A DNA stretch of 64,000 nt from Saprospiraceae bacterium (GTDB taxonomy: Bacteria > Bacteroidota > Bacteroidia > Chitinophagales > Saprospiraceae): positions 1 to 64,000 of the forward strand of contig JAHDHH010000010.1 in NCBI GenBank assembly GCA_020631405.1, given 5' to 3'. The position numbers and the translations under genes are program-made. The notes under the pieces were generated by a model. The model had not been told where the DNA came from and searched no databases. It saw only the letters and a program-made list of their open reading frames with translations. Shown one piece after another: positions 55,915-64,000 of the stretch. The stretch's first letter is position 1. The number at the start of each line of letters is the position of its first letter.

Positions 55915-58884
55915 TCACTTTTTGACATTATACAATTGAATAAAGCTATCCAAATTCGTCTCAGCTGTGAGTCCCAATTTTTTCTTTAGTCGATATTTTG
56001 CCTTTTCTACTCCTCTCAAGGAGATATTCAATAGTGAGGCAATTTCTTTGGTATTTAGATTAAGTCTCAGCAGTCCACATAGTCGTAAATCATTCTTGGT
56101 TAATACTGGATACTCATTGACTAAAGACTTTAATAAGTTCTTATCAATTTTGTCAAAGTAAATATTGAATTCATTCCAATAATCCCCACTCTGTAGTTCC
56201 GATTCAAGTACTCTAATCGTTTTTCTCAAACTGATCTTTTTCTCATCTTGAATCTTTTCTAACTCTGCCTTCACTCCTATCAGTATGGTGTTTTTATGAG
56301 CCATCTGAGTAGTAGAAAACAGTAGCTTACTATTATTCGCATCTATTTCTGTCTCTAGCTTCTCATTTTTCAATGCGAGGATTTTGCTCTGAGCATCTAG
56401 GAGTTCCTTTTCGTGCCTTTCCTTTTGTCTACGTTGTAAAAAATCATACCCAACTTTCAAAAGCCCAAGACTCAATAGCAGAATCAATAATCGGAACCAA
56501 GTGGTCTCCCAAAAAGGAGGCTTTACAATTAGTCTTAACTGCCTTTCAGCATTTCCCCTTGTCACCTTCAAGAGATACTTTCCTGGATCTAGATTTGTAT
56601 AGGTGATACTGTGAGCATCCTTATCCAACACTTGCCACTCTTCATTAAACCCTTCTAGAAAATAGTAATAAGGTTCGAAAGACTTGCCTACAAAATCAAA
56701 CGTAGTAAAGTGCAGAGTAATAGATTTATCCCGATATGACAATTCTATTTCTTCTGCATCTTCCAATGCTTGATCTAAGACCACAACTCCATGGTGCTCT
56801 TCATTAGGCAAAATCTGCTTATTGAGCACGTATAGGCTAGTAAATGTTATGGGATTGTCTGAGACATCTCCTTGCACCTTAGCCGTATTAATACTATGAA
56901 TCCCATTTATTCCTCCAAACAAGAGATTTCCTTTATAAAGGATACTCGATTGCTGATTGAATTGATTTATCTCTTTTCCGTCAAAATAAAAATTGACAAA
57001 CTGTTCTGATTCTGGGTCAAGTCTTGAAATACCTTTTAGTGATGACACCCAAATATATCCCTGCTCATCATCTTCGATAGACATTATACTATTTGACATC
57101 AGACCATCGTCAGTCTTGTAACTTTTAAACTGTTGGTTTCCAAGGTACTTATTCAGACCTCCACCATCTGTCCCAATCCATATAACTCCGTTGGCATCTT
57201 GATGCAAGGCTCTTACATTATTATTACTTAGACTGGTACTATCATCTCTAGAATGCTTAAAGTTAGTAAAGGATTGATTGCGATCATCAAAGTACCCCAC
57301 TCCTTTGCTACTAGTGCCGACCCAAGGAACATCATCCTCTGTAACCAACACTGACACCACTACTTTCTCAGCAAGTGTAGTACTATCATTCGGGTCATGA
57401 TCAAAATGGATAAATGAATCATCCATAGGGTCAAAGACATTGACTCCGCCACCCAACGTGCCAATCCACAATTGGCCATTTGACCGCTGATCTAAGGACC
57501 AAACAGAGCTATTTGAGAGGACGTTTTCTCCATAATTATAATTAGTAACCTCTTTCGAGAGCAGATCTAGTCTTTCTAATCCCGATCCATATGTACCGAT
57601 CCACAAAACATTATCTGTATTATCAACATGTAGGCACTTAATGATTGAACCATTGATCAAACGATTGATTGGAGATATCTCAATTGACTTCAATGACGAA
57701 TCAATCATACCAATACCTCCACCGTCAGTACCAAAGATCAATTGTCCTCCACTTAACTCATCAAAAGCAAGTATAGACTTAGATGCCAGTCTATTCGCAA
57801 TCAATGAACCTGAAAAATGATCAATTCTAGTCTTACTGCTATCGTAAATATTCACTCCACCATTGAACGTCCCAATCCATAGGTTTTTGTTCATATCCTT
57901 AAAAAGGCAAAGTAAGGCGTCAGAGTTTAGATAATTTTCAAATTGCTGACTTGCACGTTGTGAGGTTGTCTGTCCTGTAAGTAGATCGATAGTACCAATC
58001 CCAGCTCCATCTGTAGCGAATATGACTCTATTATCCTCTATTATGATATCCCTGATAGTATTACTCGAAATTGAACTTACACTTGAGTCTGTTCGATAGT
58101 TTACCGCAGTATTGGCTTCTAAGTCAATATCAAATAAACCCGAACCTTCTGAAGCTACCCATAGGTGGCTCTCATGATGGACCAATCGCTTTCGATAGCC
58201 TTTAAGGTTGCTAAGCGAGGCGATATCCAATTGATGGAAAGTGCCAGATGATTCATCCAGCATGAATACTCCACTTTGATCTGTAACAAGATACATCGCA
58301 TCATTAGAGCCTTGAACAATATCAAATACTCTATCTGTTGGAATTGTACCTGAAGCAGTATTGTATCTTATGACATCTCCAGTTTCGGGATTGTATTTGC
58401 ACAGTCCAGCCCCAATAGTACATATCCAAATAGATTTGGTATTGTCTTCAACTATAGAGTATACTTCACTACCAAGAATCGCTGAGAGTTCTGGATGATT
58501 ATAAAAGCTGTCAAATTCTGCTTTATGTGGTGCTTTATAACTCACTCCATGACTCCTAGATCCAACCCAAAGTCCTCCTTGACTATCCTCCAATAAGGCA
58601 GTAATCATTGATCCAATGTAGCTCTCGGGAATATCAATTGACTGAGATGATGGAACCCTTGTTAGACTTACTCCATCAAATTTATTCAAGCCACTGTCAG
58701 TCCCAATCCATACATAACCAAACTTATCTTGAATAATAGTATTCACTGTATTGTGACTCAGTCCTTGCTCAATAGCAAGGTGGTCAAAGTAAAATCCATT
58801 ATTGGTTTGCCCAACCGACACCAGCGGTAGTACTAGTAATAGTATAACGCTTGAGAATTGTAATCGTAATAATTGATCTATCAT
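55915..58884 (-). CDS. Membrane-anchored propeller sensor with LuxR-type DNA-binding domain (SusR-like regulator without kinase)
   Basis: Predicted one-component glycan sensor of 989 residues. A signal peptide (to about VGQ) leads into a periplasmic sensor made of many two-component-regulator propeller repeats (GYVWIGTDSGLNKFDG, NLWIGTFNGGVNIYD, VIWIGTDGGGLNKY), forming probably two seven-bladed propellers, then a Y_Y_Y-type domain (about 690-780). One transmembrane helix (about 790-812) is followed by a coiled coil and, at the C-terminus (about 925-985), a helix-turn-helix with LTKNDLRLCGLLRLNLNTKE and SLRGVEKAKYRLKKKLG. There is no histidine kinase, ATPase or receiver domain, unlike hybrid two-component sensors of Bacteroides. 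It precedes the GH16 operon on the same strand and most likely regulates it. Confidence 0.88.
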   Translation of the reverse strand: MIDQLLRLQFSSVILLLVLPLVSVGQTNNGFYFDHLAIEQGLSHNTVNTIIQDKFGYVWIGTDSGLNKFDGVSLTRVPSSQSIDIPESYIGSMITALLEDSQGGLWVGSRSHGVSYKAPHKAEFDSFYNHPELSAILGSEVYSIVEDNTKSIWICTIGAGLCKYNPETGDVIRYNTASGTIPTDRVFDIVQGSNDAMYLVTDQSGVFMLDESSGTFHQLDIASLSNLKGYRKRLVHHESHLWVASEGSGLFDIDLEANTAVNYRTDSSVSSISSNTIRDIIIEDNRVIFATDGAGIGTIDLLTGQTTSQRASQQFENYLNSDALLCLFKDMNKNLWIGTFNGGVNIYDSSKTRIDHFSGSLIANRLASKSILAFDELSGGQLIFGTDGGGIGMIDSSLKSIEISPINRLINGSIIKCLHVDNTDNVLWIGTYGSGLERLDLLSKEVTNYNYGENVLSNSSVWSLDQRSNGQLWIGTLGGGVNVFDPMDDSFIHFDHDPNDSTTLAEKVVVSVLVTEDDVPWVGTSSKGVGYFDDRNQSFTNFKHSRDDSTSLSNNNVRALHQDANGVIWIGTDGGGLNKYLGNQQFKSYKTDDGLMSNSIMSIEDDEQGYIWVSSLKGISRLDPESEQFVNFYFDGKEINQFNQQSSILYKGNLLFGGINGIHSINTAKVQGDVSDNPITFTSLYVLNKQILPNEEHHGVVVLDQALEDAEEIELSYRDKSITLHFTTFDFVGKSFEPYYYFLEGFNEEWQVLDKDAHSITYTNLDPGKYLLKVTRGNAERQLRLIVKPPFWETTWFRLLILLLSLGLLKVGYDFLQRRQKERHEKELLDAQSKILALKNEKLETEIDANNSKLLFSTTQMAHKNTILIGVKAELEKIQDEKKISLRKTIRVLESELQSGDYWNEFNIYFDKIDKNLLKSLVNEYPVLTKNDLRLCGLLRLNLNTKEIASLLNISLRGVEKAKYRLKKKLGLTAETNLDSFIQLYNVKK

Positions 58885-58903
58885 TAGACTGCCAATATAC
58901 TTT

Positions 58904-58938
58904 AAAAAAAAGAGGTTGCCTAACCACAGACAACCTCT
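58904..58938 (-). terminator. Rho-independent terminator after the giant T9SS type-B gene
   Basis: A perfect 8-bp stem (AGAGGTTG/CAACCTCT, 12-base loop; arms 58931-58938 and 58911-58918) is followed on the minus strand by eight T. It lies 43 bases after the upstream stop codon and only about 20 bases before the start codon of the propeller-LuxR regulator. Confidence 0.87.
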
Positions 58939-58981
58939 AAACTTGTAAAATTTGAGTAAAAACCGTAAAATTCGTTTTTGC

Positions 58982-61900
58982 TTACCTCAAGAGGCTCACG
59001 TTCCCTGACTTGACATATTTCTCGTCATTAGTACAGGTTATCTTAACACAATAAGCATAGACGTCAGGAGCTAATTGTTCTCCGTTATATGTTCCGTCCC
59101 AACCAATATTGATATTATCAGATCTAAATACTTCTTCTCCCCATCTATCATAGACAAAGAATTCAACATCCTCGACAGAGTTACTTCTTACAAAGAGGAC
59201 ATCATTGTTACTATCTCCATTTGGAGAGAATGCTGTTGGTATGAAGATATCATCGTCATTACATTGAGGCTGCAACACTGTAATTAGCATTTCAAGTACT
59301 TCTGTACAACCATTCTCATCAGTAACAGTCACAGAGTAGATGTTAGATTGTGTCGACTCATCCTCCACCTCAACAACCCCAGTGCCATTGTCACCTGTAC
59401 TCCACTCATAGTCCCAAAAGTCTTCCCCATCGAGTACTGTGAGAATAACTTCTTCGCCAAGGTATATCGTATCATTAGGTGTTACTTCTAAGCTGAGGTC
59501 ACCAAAGCCAGCAAGTAACAATGTATCTGCCAATGTAGCAGTACAACCACTTGTACTCTCCATGATGGTTACAAATATCTCTTTGCTATATACTCCATCG
59601 ACCATGGCTGTCTGTCCAGTAATGTCACCAATAAAACATGTATCAGGCCCCCACGTGTAGATGTAATCTCCGTCAGGAAGCCCTTCTACACTCACTTGGA
59701 TAGGCTCGTTAGAACAGTCAAAATCTGGTGCATCAATAAAAGCATCATCCACGTTGAGTCCTTGTAAGGAAACTGTATCAGCATCAGTACATCCAGGAAC
59801 TCCACCTACTTTTGCAATGTAAGTAGACATCATGCTAACTGTGATCTCTAATACTTCACCACTTCCTACGGTGACACCATTACCATCACACCAAGTAATC
59901 TCACCAGCTCCAAGGTTTGATGTAGCCATTAGAGTCACTTGATCTCCGTCACAAGCATTGACAATATCATCACCAGAAATTTCAACTTCTGGAATCTCGT
60001 CATAAATGTTTAGCACTTGATTATATGGCTGAACTGGACAAGGTGCATTTGGAGCACTGATGCTTACTGTGTATTCGTTAGTAGCAGAGATATCAAAGAC
60101 ATAACAAGTATCTTGGACACCAGTAAATGTATCAAAAAAGCCTGTGTCTGCAGCTATCAACCATTGGATAGTGCCTCCTGCATCTGTATTAGCACTGAAG
60201 CAAACTTCTGTACTTTCACAATCTGGCTGAGTAGCTGTAAAGAACAATGAATCGTTCTCAGTGCCAGGTCCGAAATCATATGGCAGTATATCAAGTAACA
60301 AGGTATCTCCGCATACCCCTCCACTTCCTAACTTAAGAGTCAACTCAGAATAATCTGAACCTAAGAAGGTAAACTCCTGCCCTTGCGCTATCTCTACTCC
60401 ATTCTCACACCAAGAATATACTGGATTCGACGCCGTAGAATTACCTATAAGGGTAACTGAGTCACCTATACAATAGTTTACTACATTGTCATCATATCCG
60501 ACTATGCTAATATCTCCTTGACTACCAAACATGACATCTTGCACATCAAAGTTGACTGGACAAGGCGAGTCAAACGCAAAGAGTCCAACTGTGTAACTAC
60601 CTGAACCTGTTAATGAAAAGTCATAGCAAGGAAATTGATCTCCTAGAATAGTATCTTGAGCTCCATTGCCGCTGATAGTCCAAAATATAGTTCCTCCTGC
60701 ATCTGTATTAGCTTCAAAGCAAATGACATCTACAGCACAATCTGGTTGATCAACTGTAAAACTCAGATCTTCTATCTCTGTACCAGGACCAAAATCGTAC
60801 GGAATGTAGGATATCAGTGTAGTATCATTACACTCAGAGCCCACATCAAGTTTCACTGAGAGCATGCCTTCTTCCGAAGGTACAAATGTATACATCGACC
60901 CAGTAGCTATTTCTACTCCATCAAGGTTACACCAAGAGATCAATGAATCTGGTGCATCTGTCAGAGCCGTTAACGTCAACTCATCACCTAGGCAGTAATT
61001 CACTACCCCATCTTCTGCTCCTATCACATCTACTGTTGGCATTGATTGAACAAAGATTTCTTGGCTAACTGGTTGAATATCACAAGGTGCTCCTGGAGCA
61101 CTTAAAGTAACTGTGTAAGTCCCTGATCCTGTACCAGCAAAATCAAAACATGGAAACTGGGTTCCCAATATTGTTTCATCTGCTCCATTTCCAGTAATGT
61201 CCCAAACAAGAGCTCCACCTGCATCAGTATTAGCCTCAAAGCAAAGTTCTAAACTACTACAATCTAATTGGGCAAAATCAAAATCTAACTGCTCGATTTC
61301 TGTGCCTGGACCAAAGTCATATGGCACATAAGTGATTAGTGTTGTGTCGATACATGCCGTACTTCCCGCAAGTTTTACTGATAGTACACCAGCACTTGAA
61401 GGAGTAAAGGTATATGTTGGACCTGTCTCGATTTGATTGCCATCAGCATCACACCAACTAATCATTGATTCTAGTGTATTGGTCTGGGCCTCTAGTGTCA
61501 ATGCTTCTCCAAGACAGTAGCTAACTGTATCTCCTGACACTCCTACTACATTGACGAATGGCATATCTTGAATATTGACTTCTTGGCTTACTGGTATAAT
61601 GTCACACGGAGCTCCTGGAGCACTAACAGTAACAGTGTATGTACCAGAACCAGTACCAGCAAAGTCAAAACATGGGCTACTCGTACCTAATATTGTTTCA
61701 TTATAGTCTTGTCCTGTAATATTCCACTCAATAAATCCGCCAGCGTCTGTATTGGATTCAAAACAGTGTAACTCTGTAGCACAGTCAAACCCTAGATAGT
61801 CAAATTCAAAAGATGGATTTTCACTATTCGGACCAAAGTCATAGACATCTATATTCAAGCTGTCACTAAAGATACACTCATCGCTAGTTTGAACTTTTAC

Positions 61901-64000
61901 GATGATCTGGTCTGTCTGAATAATTTGTTGAGATGGCAAGACCACAAACCCATCTGCCACTCCACTGCCTGATTGCACGTAAGGTACTAATGTCAAGTCA
62001 TAGCCTGATTGGATTGGATTATTATCATCCAAGCACCAAAATATAAACTCAGCAGGGACATCAGTATTGATAGTATAAGATACTGTGTCATTAGCACAAA
62101 TACTGACTGCATTCGTATCAAATCCATCGACTGTGATTTCTGTCAAGTCGAATACTGGAATAGTCTGTGTCAACACATTGCCTGAGCATAAAGCTCCAAC
62201 TCCAGAAAGTGCAACCTCGTAGTTGCCAAAGTCTGAGAAGGTATGGCATAGGTCTACCCCAATTGCATCATTCTGACTAGATGCAGGGTCTCCAAAATTA
62301 TAAATATATAAGTTGGCTGGATTACCAGAAGGTGTGAAACAAACCGTAAGTTCTCCACATTGTTCGAATTCATAGTCTAGTACTAATTCTGGTTGATCAT
62401 TCAAAACAACTTCGAGGCTATCCGCCATTGTACATCCATATTGATTAGTCACTGAAACATACAAGACAAAGTCTTCTTCGTCATCAGAGACGCCTATCAT
62501 CGGAGTCATCCCATTACTTGCATCAATCACTCTAGGATCATCTCCCCAATCAAATGTCAATTCATCGTCGATATTATTATTAATCACAAAATATTGAGAC
62601 GTATCACCCTTACATATCGTAAATGGCTGAACTAGCTCTATATCTACACTTGCATCATTCACTTGAAATGATTGAGATCCAATCAAACATAAAGGGTTGT
62701 CACCTTGAATCTGCACAAAATAGGTGTCAAATGCAACACCTTCCGTAAGAGTACCACTCAATGTTGGACCAGTTGCAATAATGGTTTCAAATGTCGGAGT
62801 ATCTGACCACTCATAAGTAATCCCTGCTAAAGGCTCTTGCACGAATATTTCAAAAGCACCATCACAAGTCTGGCTAGTCCCAGCTATAGCTAAGTCATCA
62901 TTGCTCATTGTGGTAATCATAATACTAGACTCTACCTCACATATTCCGTTACTTACTGTAACAGTATATACTGTAGGACTCATTGCTGCGACTATTGGGT
63001 TGCTAAAGTCAGTATCCGAACCAAAATTTAGTCCATCTGTAGGTGCCCATGTATAGGTCCATTCTGAATTTGGATTAGCTACAACTGGCACTTCCATACC
63101 TTCACAAGAGAGAATTGGATCACCAGTGAATACTATACTCGGAATGTCCAAGATCACTGACTCTTCAAGTGTAGTTGCAACACATGCATTTTCGAAAGCT
63201 AGTGATAATTGAATATCCAAAGTATCGCTAGCTCCTACAAGTATATCTACCGTATTGCCTGTCGCAGTAGTTTCTATTCCATTAATCGTATAAATCCAAT
63301 CTACTGTGGTTACATCTTCTGCATCTGTAGTATTGACAACTGTAATTGCAATGGCGTCTTGATTACTACAATCGTTTATAGAAATATCAAAGGTTGGGGT
63401 AACAAGACTTACACCACCCATTTCGAAGGTCTCTGAGGCGGAAACTACACAGTTATTATCAAGGGTAACTTCTACAGATACATTCACTTCAGAATTAGCA
63501 TCTACAGTTACAACTATAACCGAATCAGTTTCATTGAATGTATCGCCATTAGTCTCTATTGTCCAATCTTGATTATTGATTCCAGCTCCGTCTGTGATCT
63601 CATAGCTAAATGTTGCTATCACTTGGTCGGCATCATTGCACTCAACATCATCGAGCAAAATTGTCACAGCTGGGATATAATCTCCAGAAGTAACTGTCTC
63701 ACTTGCTGAAACTGAACAACCATTGTCAAAGGTGACTTCTAGGTCAACATCAACTGACTGTCCTTCAATCAGGTCAATAACAATTGTTTCACTTGAATAA
63801 TTGACTGTCTGAGTTCCAGATGTTACTGTCCAAACATAGTCTGTCACTTCACCTCCAAATGATCCTCCAACTAAGTCAGAAGTAAAACTGACACTAAACA
63901 CATCATCTTCTACTTCACAATCATCAGCGCTTGATGTAAGAATTACTGTTGGCAAAATTTCATCGACCACCATTAATGTATCTGTCCCATAGGCTACACA
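58982..64000 (-). CDS. Giant T9SS type-B (CHU_C) secreted protein with PKD/Ig-like repeats, 5' end beyond the window
   Basis: Partial gene: the frame stays open to the window edge, so the visible 1672 codons are the C-terminal part. No start is claimed; the Met at 63973 is internal. From N to C there are three related units of about 90 residues (each ending in a SVSASETV-like motif, 63150-63960), further Ig/PKD-like modules, about five tandem units of roughly 174 residues (60000-62400), and a final CHU_C gliding-motility-type domain (IPTAFSPNGDSNNDVL...VYDRWGEEVFRS...YNGEQLAPDVYAYCVKI), which directs export and surface attachment by T9SS. Regular Cys pairs suggest disulfides. Likely an adhesin or surface filament; no catalytic motif was seen. 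Confidence 0.9.
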   Translation of the reverse strand, partial: CVAYGTDTLMVVDEILPTVILTSSADDCEVEDDVFSVSFTSDLVGGSFGGEVTDYVWTVTSGTQTVNYSSETIVIDLIEGQSVDVDLEVTFDNGCSVSASETVTSGDYIPAVTILLDDVECNDADQVIATFSYEITDGAGINNQDWTIETNGDTFNETDSVIVVTVDANSEVNVSVEVTLDNNCVVSASETFEMGGVSLVTPTFDISINDCSNQDAIAITVVNTTDAEDVTTVDWIYTINGIETTATGNTVDILVGASDTLDIQLSLAFENACVATTLEESVILDIPSIVFTGDPILSCEGMEVPVVANPNSEWTYTWAPTDGLNFGSDTDFSNPIVAAMSPTVYTVTVSNGICEVESSIMITTMSNDDLAIAGTSQTCDGAFEIFVQEPLAGITYEWSDTPTFETIIATGPTLSGTLTEGVAFDTYFVQIQGDNPLCLIGSQSFQVNDASVDIELVQPFTICKGDTSQYFVINNNIDDELTFDWGDDPRVIDASNGMTPMIGVSDDEEDFVLYVSVTNQYGCTMADSLEVVLNDQPELVLDYEFEQCGELTVCFTPSGNPANLYIYNFGDPASSQNDAIGVDLCHTFSDFGNYEVALSGVGALCSGNVLTQTIPVFDLTEITVDGFDTNAVSICANDTVSYTINTDVPAEFIFWCLDDNNPIQSGYDLTLVPYVQSGSGVADGFVVLPSQQIIQTDQIIVKVQTSDECIFSDSLNIDVYDFGPNSENPSFEFDYLGFDCATELHCFESNTDAGGFIEWNITGQDYNETILGTSSPCFDFAGTGSGTYTVTVSAPGAPCDIIPVSQEVNIQDMPFVNVVGVSGDTVSYCLGEALTLEAQTNTLESMISWCDADGNQIETGPTYTFTPSSAGVLSVKLAGSTACIDTTLITYVPYDFGPGTEIEQLDFDFAQLDCSSLELCFEANTDAGGALVWDITGNGADETILGTQFPCFDFAGTGSGTYTVTLSAPGAPCDIQPVSQEIFVQSMPTVDVIGAEDGVVNYCLGDELTLTALTDAPDSLISWCNLDGVEIATGSMYTFVPSEEGMLSVKLDVGSECNDTTLISYIPYDFGPGTEIEDLSFTVDQPDCAVDVICFEANTDAGGTIFWTISGNGAQDTILGDQFPCYDFSLTGSGSYTVGLFAFDSPCPVNFDVQDVMFGSQGDISIVGYDDNVVNYCIGDSVTLIGNSTASNPVYSWCENGVEIAQGQEFTFLGSDYSELTLKLGSGGVCGDTLLLDILPYDFGPGTENDSLFFTATQPDCESTEVCFSANTDAGGTIQWLIAADTGFFDTFTGVQDTCYVFDISATNEYTVSISAPNAPCPVQPYNQVLNIYDEIPEVEISGDDIVNACDGDQVTLMATSNLGAGEITWCDGNGVTVGSGEVLEITVSMMSTYIAKVGGVPGCTDADTVSLQGLNVDDAFIDAPDFDCSNEPIQVSVEGLPDGDYIYTWGPDTCFIGDITGQTAMVDGVYSKEIFVTIMESTSGCTATLADTLLLAGFGDLSLEVTPNDTIYLGEEVILTVLDGEDFWDYEWSTGDNGTGVVEVEDESTQSNIYSVTVTDENGCTEVLEMLITVLQPQCNDDDIFIPTAFSPNGDSNNDVLFVRSNSVEDVEFFVYDRWGEEVFRSDNINIGWDGTYNGEQLAPDVYAYCVKITCTNDEKYVKSGNVSLLR
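60000..62420 (-). repeat. About five tandem ~520-bp coding repeats in the giant T9SS gene
   Basis: The marker encoding NTDAGG recurs near 60178, 60696, 61218 and 61741, spacings of about 518-523 bases (roughly 174 residues). Units share the order CF.ANTDAGG, ITGNG...ETILGT, CFDFAGTGSGTYTV, APGAPC, YCLGD.LTL, SWC and PYDFGPGTE. The two at about 61.1-61.7 kb are closest at DNA level. A fifth, divergent unit lies near 62.1-62.4 kb. The pattern indicates domain duplication within the gene. Confidence 0.88.

Noticed and set aside
60000-62420. CRISPR-like or satellite array in the 3' part of the giant gene
   Set aside because: The repeat period is about 520 bases and the frame is preserved throughout, so these are duplicated protein domains.

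Overview
The window is a chromosomal segment of an AT-rich member of the Bacteroidota. The evidence is: three TonB-linked outer-membrane receptors (two with SusD partners), several secreted proteins ending in type IX secretion (T9SS) sorting domains, a TamL-type BamA-family lipoprotein, SpII lipoproteins, and many genes preceded by the Bacteroidota -7 box TAnnTTTG rather than a Shine-Dalgarno sequence. The CRTAC1/UnbV-type protein, the sulfotransferase-like propeller protein, the giant CHU_C protein and a beta-glucan locus would fit an aquatic, polymer-degrading relative of Saprospiria or Flavobacteriia. That placement is inference only.

Layout. 1-5 kb: an orphan TonB receptor, a citrulline/arginine hydrolase (CtlX type) and a queuosine-precursor transporter, all minus. 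5-7.4 kb: hscA (plus) convergent with pnuC (minus). 7.5-20.6 kb: the information-processing supercluster, all minus, in transcription order tRNA-Thr(TGT), tRNA-Tyr, tRNA-Gly, tRNA-Thr(GGT), tuf, tRNA-Trp, secE, nusG, rplK, rplA, rplJ, rplL, rpoB, rpoC, with a clear terminator after rpoC. A Xer-type recombinase lies just upstream. 21.6-33 kb: an accessory block with a 1140-residue FG-GAP/UnbV T9SS protein (plus) facing a minus-strand SusC-SusD-(239-aa unknown)-(lipoprotein)-ASST-like cluster. 33-38.3 kb: pdxJ, cdsA-psd, hemH and a secreted M43-like metalloprotease. 38.3-44.5 kb: sucC, a secreted M4 metalloprotease and an OmpR-type two-component pair. 44.5-47.6 kb: tamL divergent from a SpoU-type RNA methyltransferase. 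47.6-58.9 kb: a compact polysaccharide utilisation locus in transcription order regulator, GH16, SusC, SusD, GH3, best explained as a beta-1,3-glucan (laminarin-like) system. 59-64 kb: the C-terminal part of a giant T9SS type-B protein that runs off the window end.

How the genes work together. In the glucan locus a lipoprotein GH16 would cut the polymer at the surface, SusCD would import oligosaccharides and the GH3 enzyme would finish them. A membrane-anchored propeller regulator with a LuxR-type DNA-binding end, but no kinase, probably controls the operon. The second SusCD cluster carries no recognisable glycoside hydrolase. It has a sulfotransferase-like propeller protein and two unassigned exported proteins instead, so its substrate is open.

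The least expected signals are regulatory. A palindrome TTAAC-N5-GTTAA occurs twice, 32 bp apart, upstream of one susC and once upstream of the orphan TonB receptor. A perfect 15-bp inverted repeat is centred on the probable -7 region of the M4 protease gene. Intrinsic terminators sit almost against the start codons of two downstream genes. I saw no CRISPR array, insertion sequence, prophage, rRNA gene or known riboswitch.
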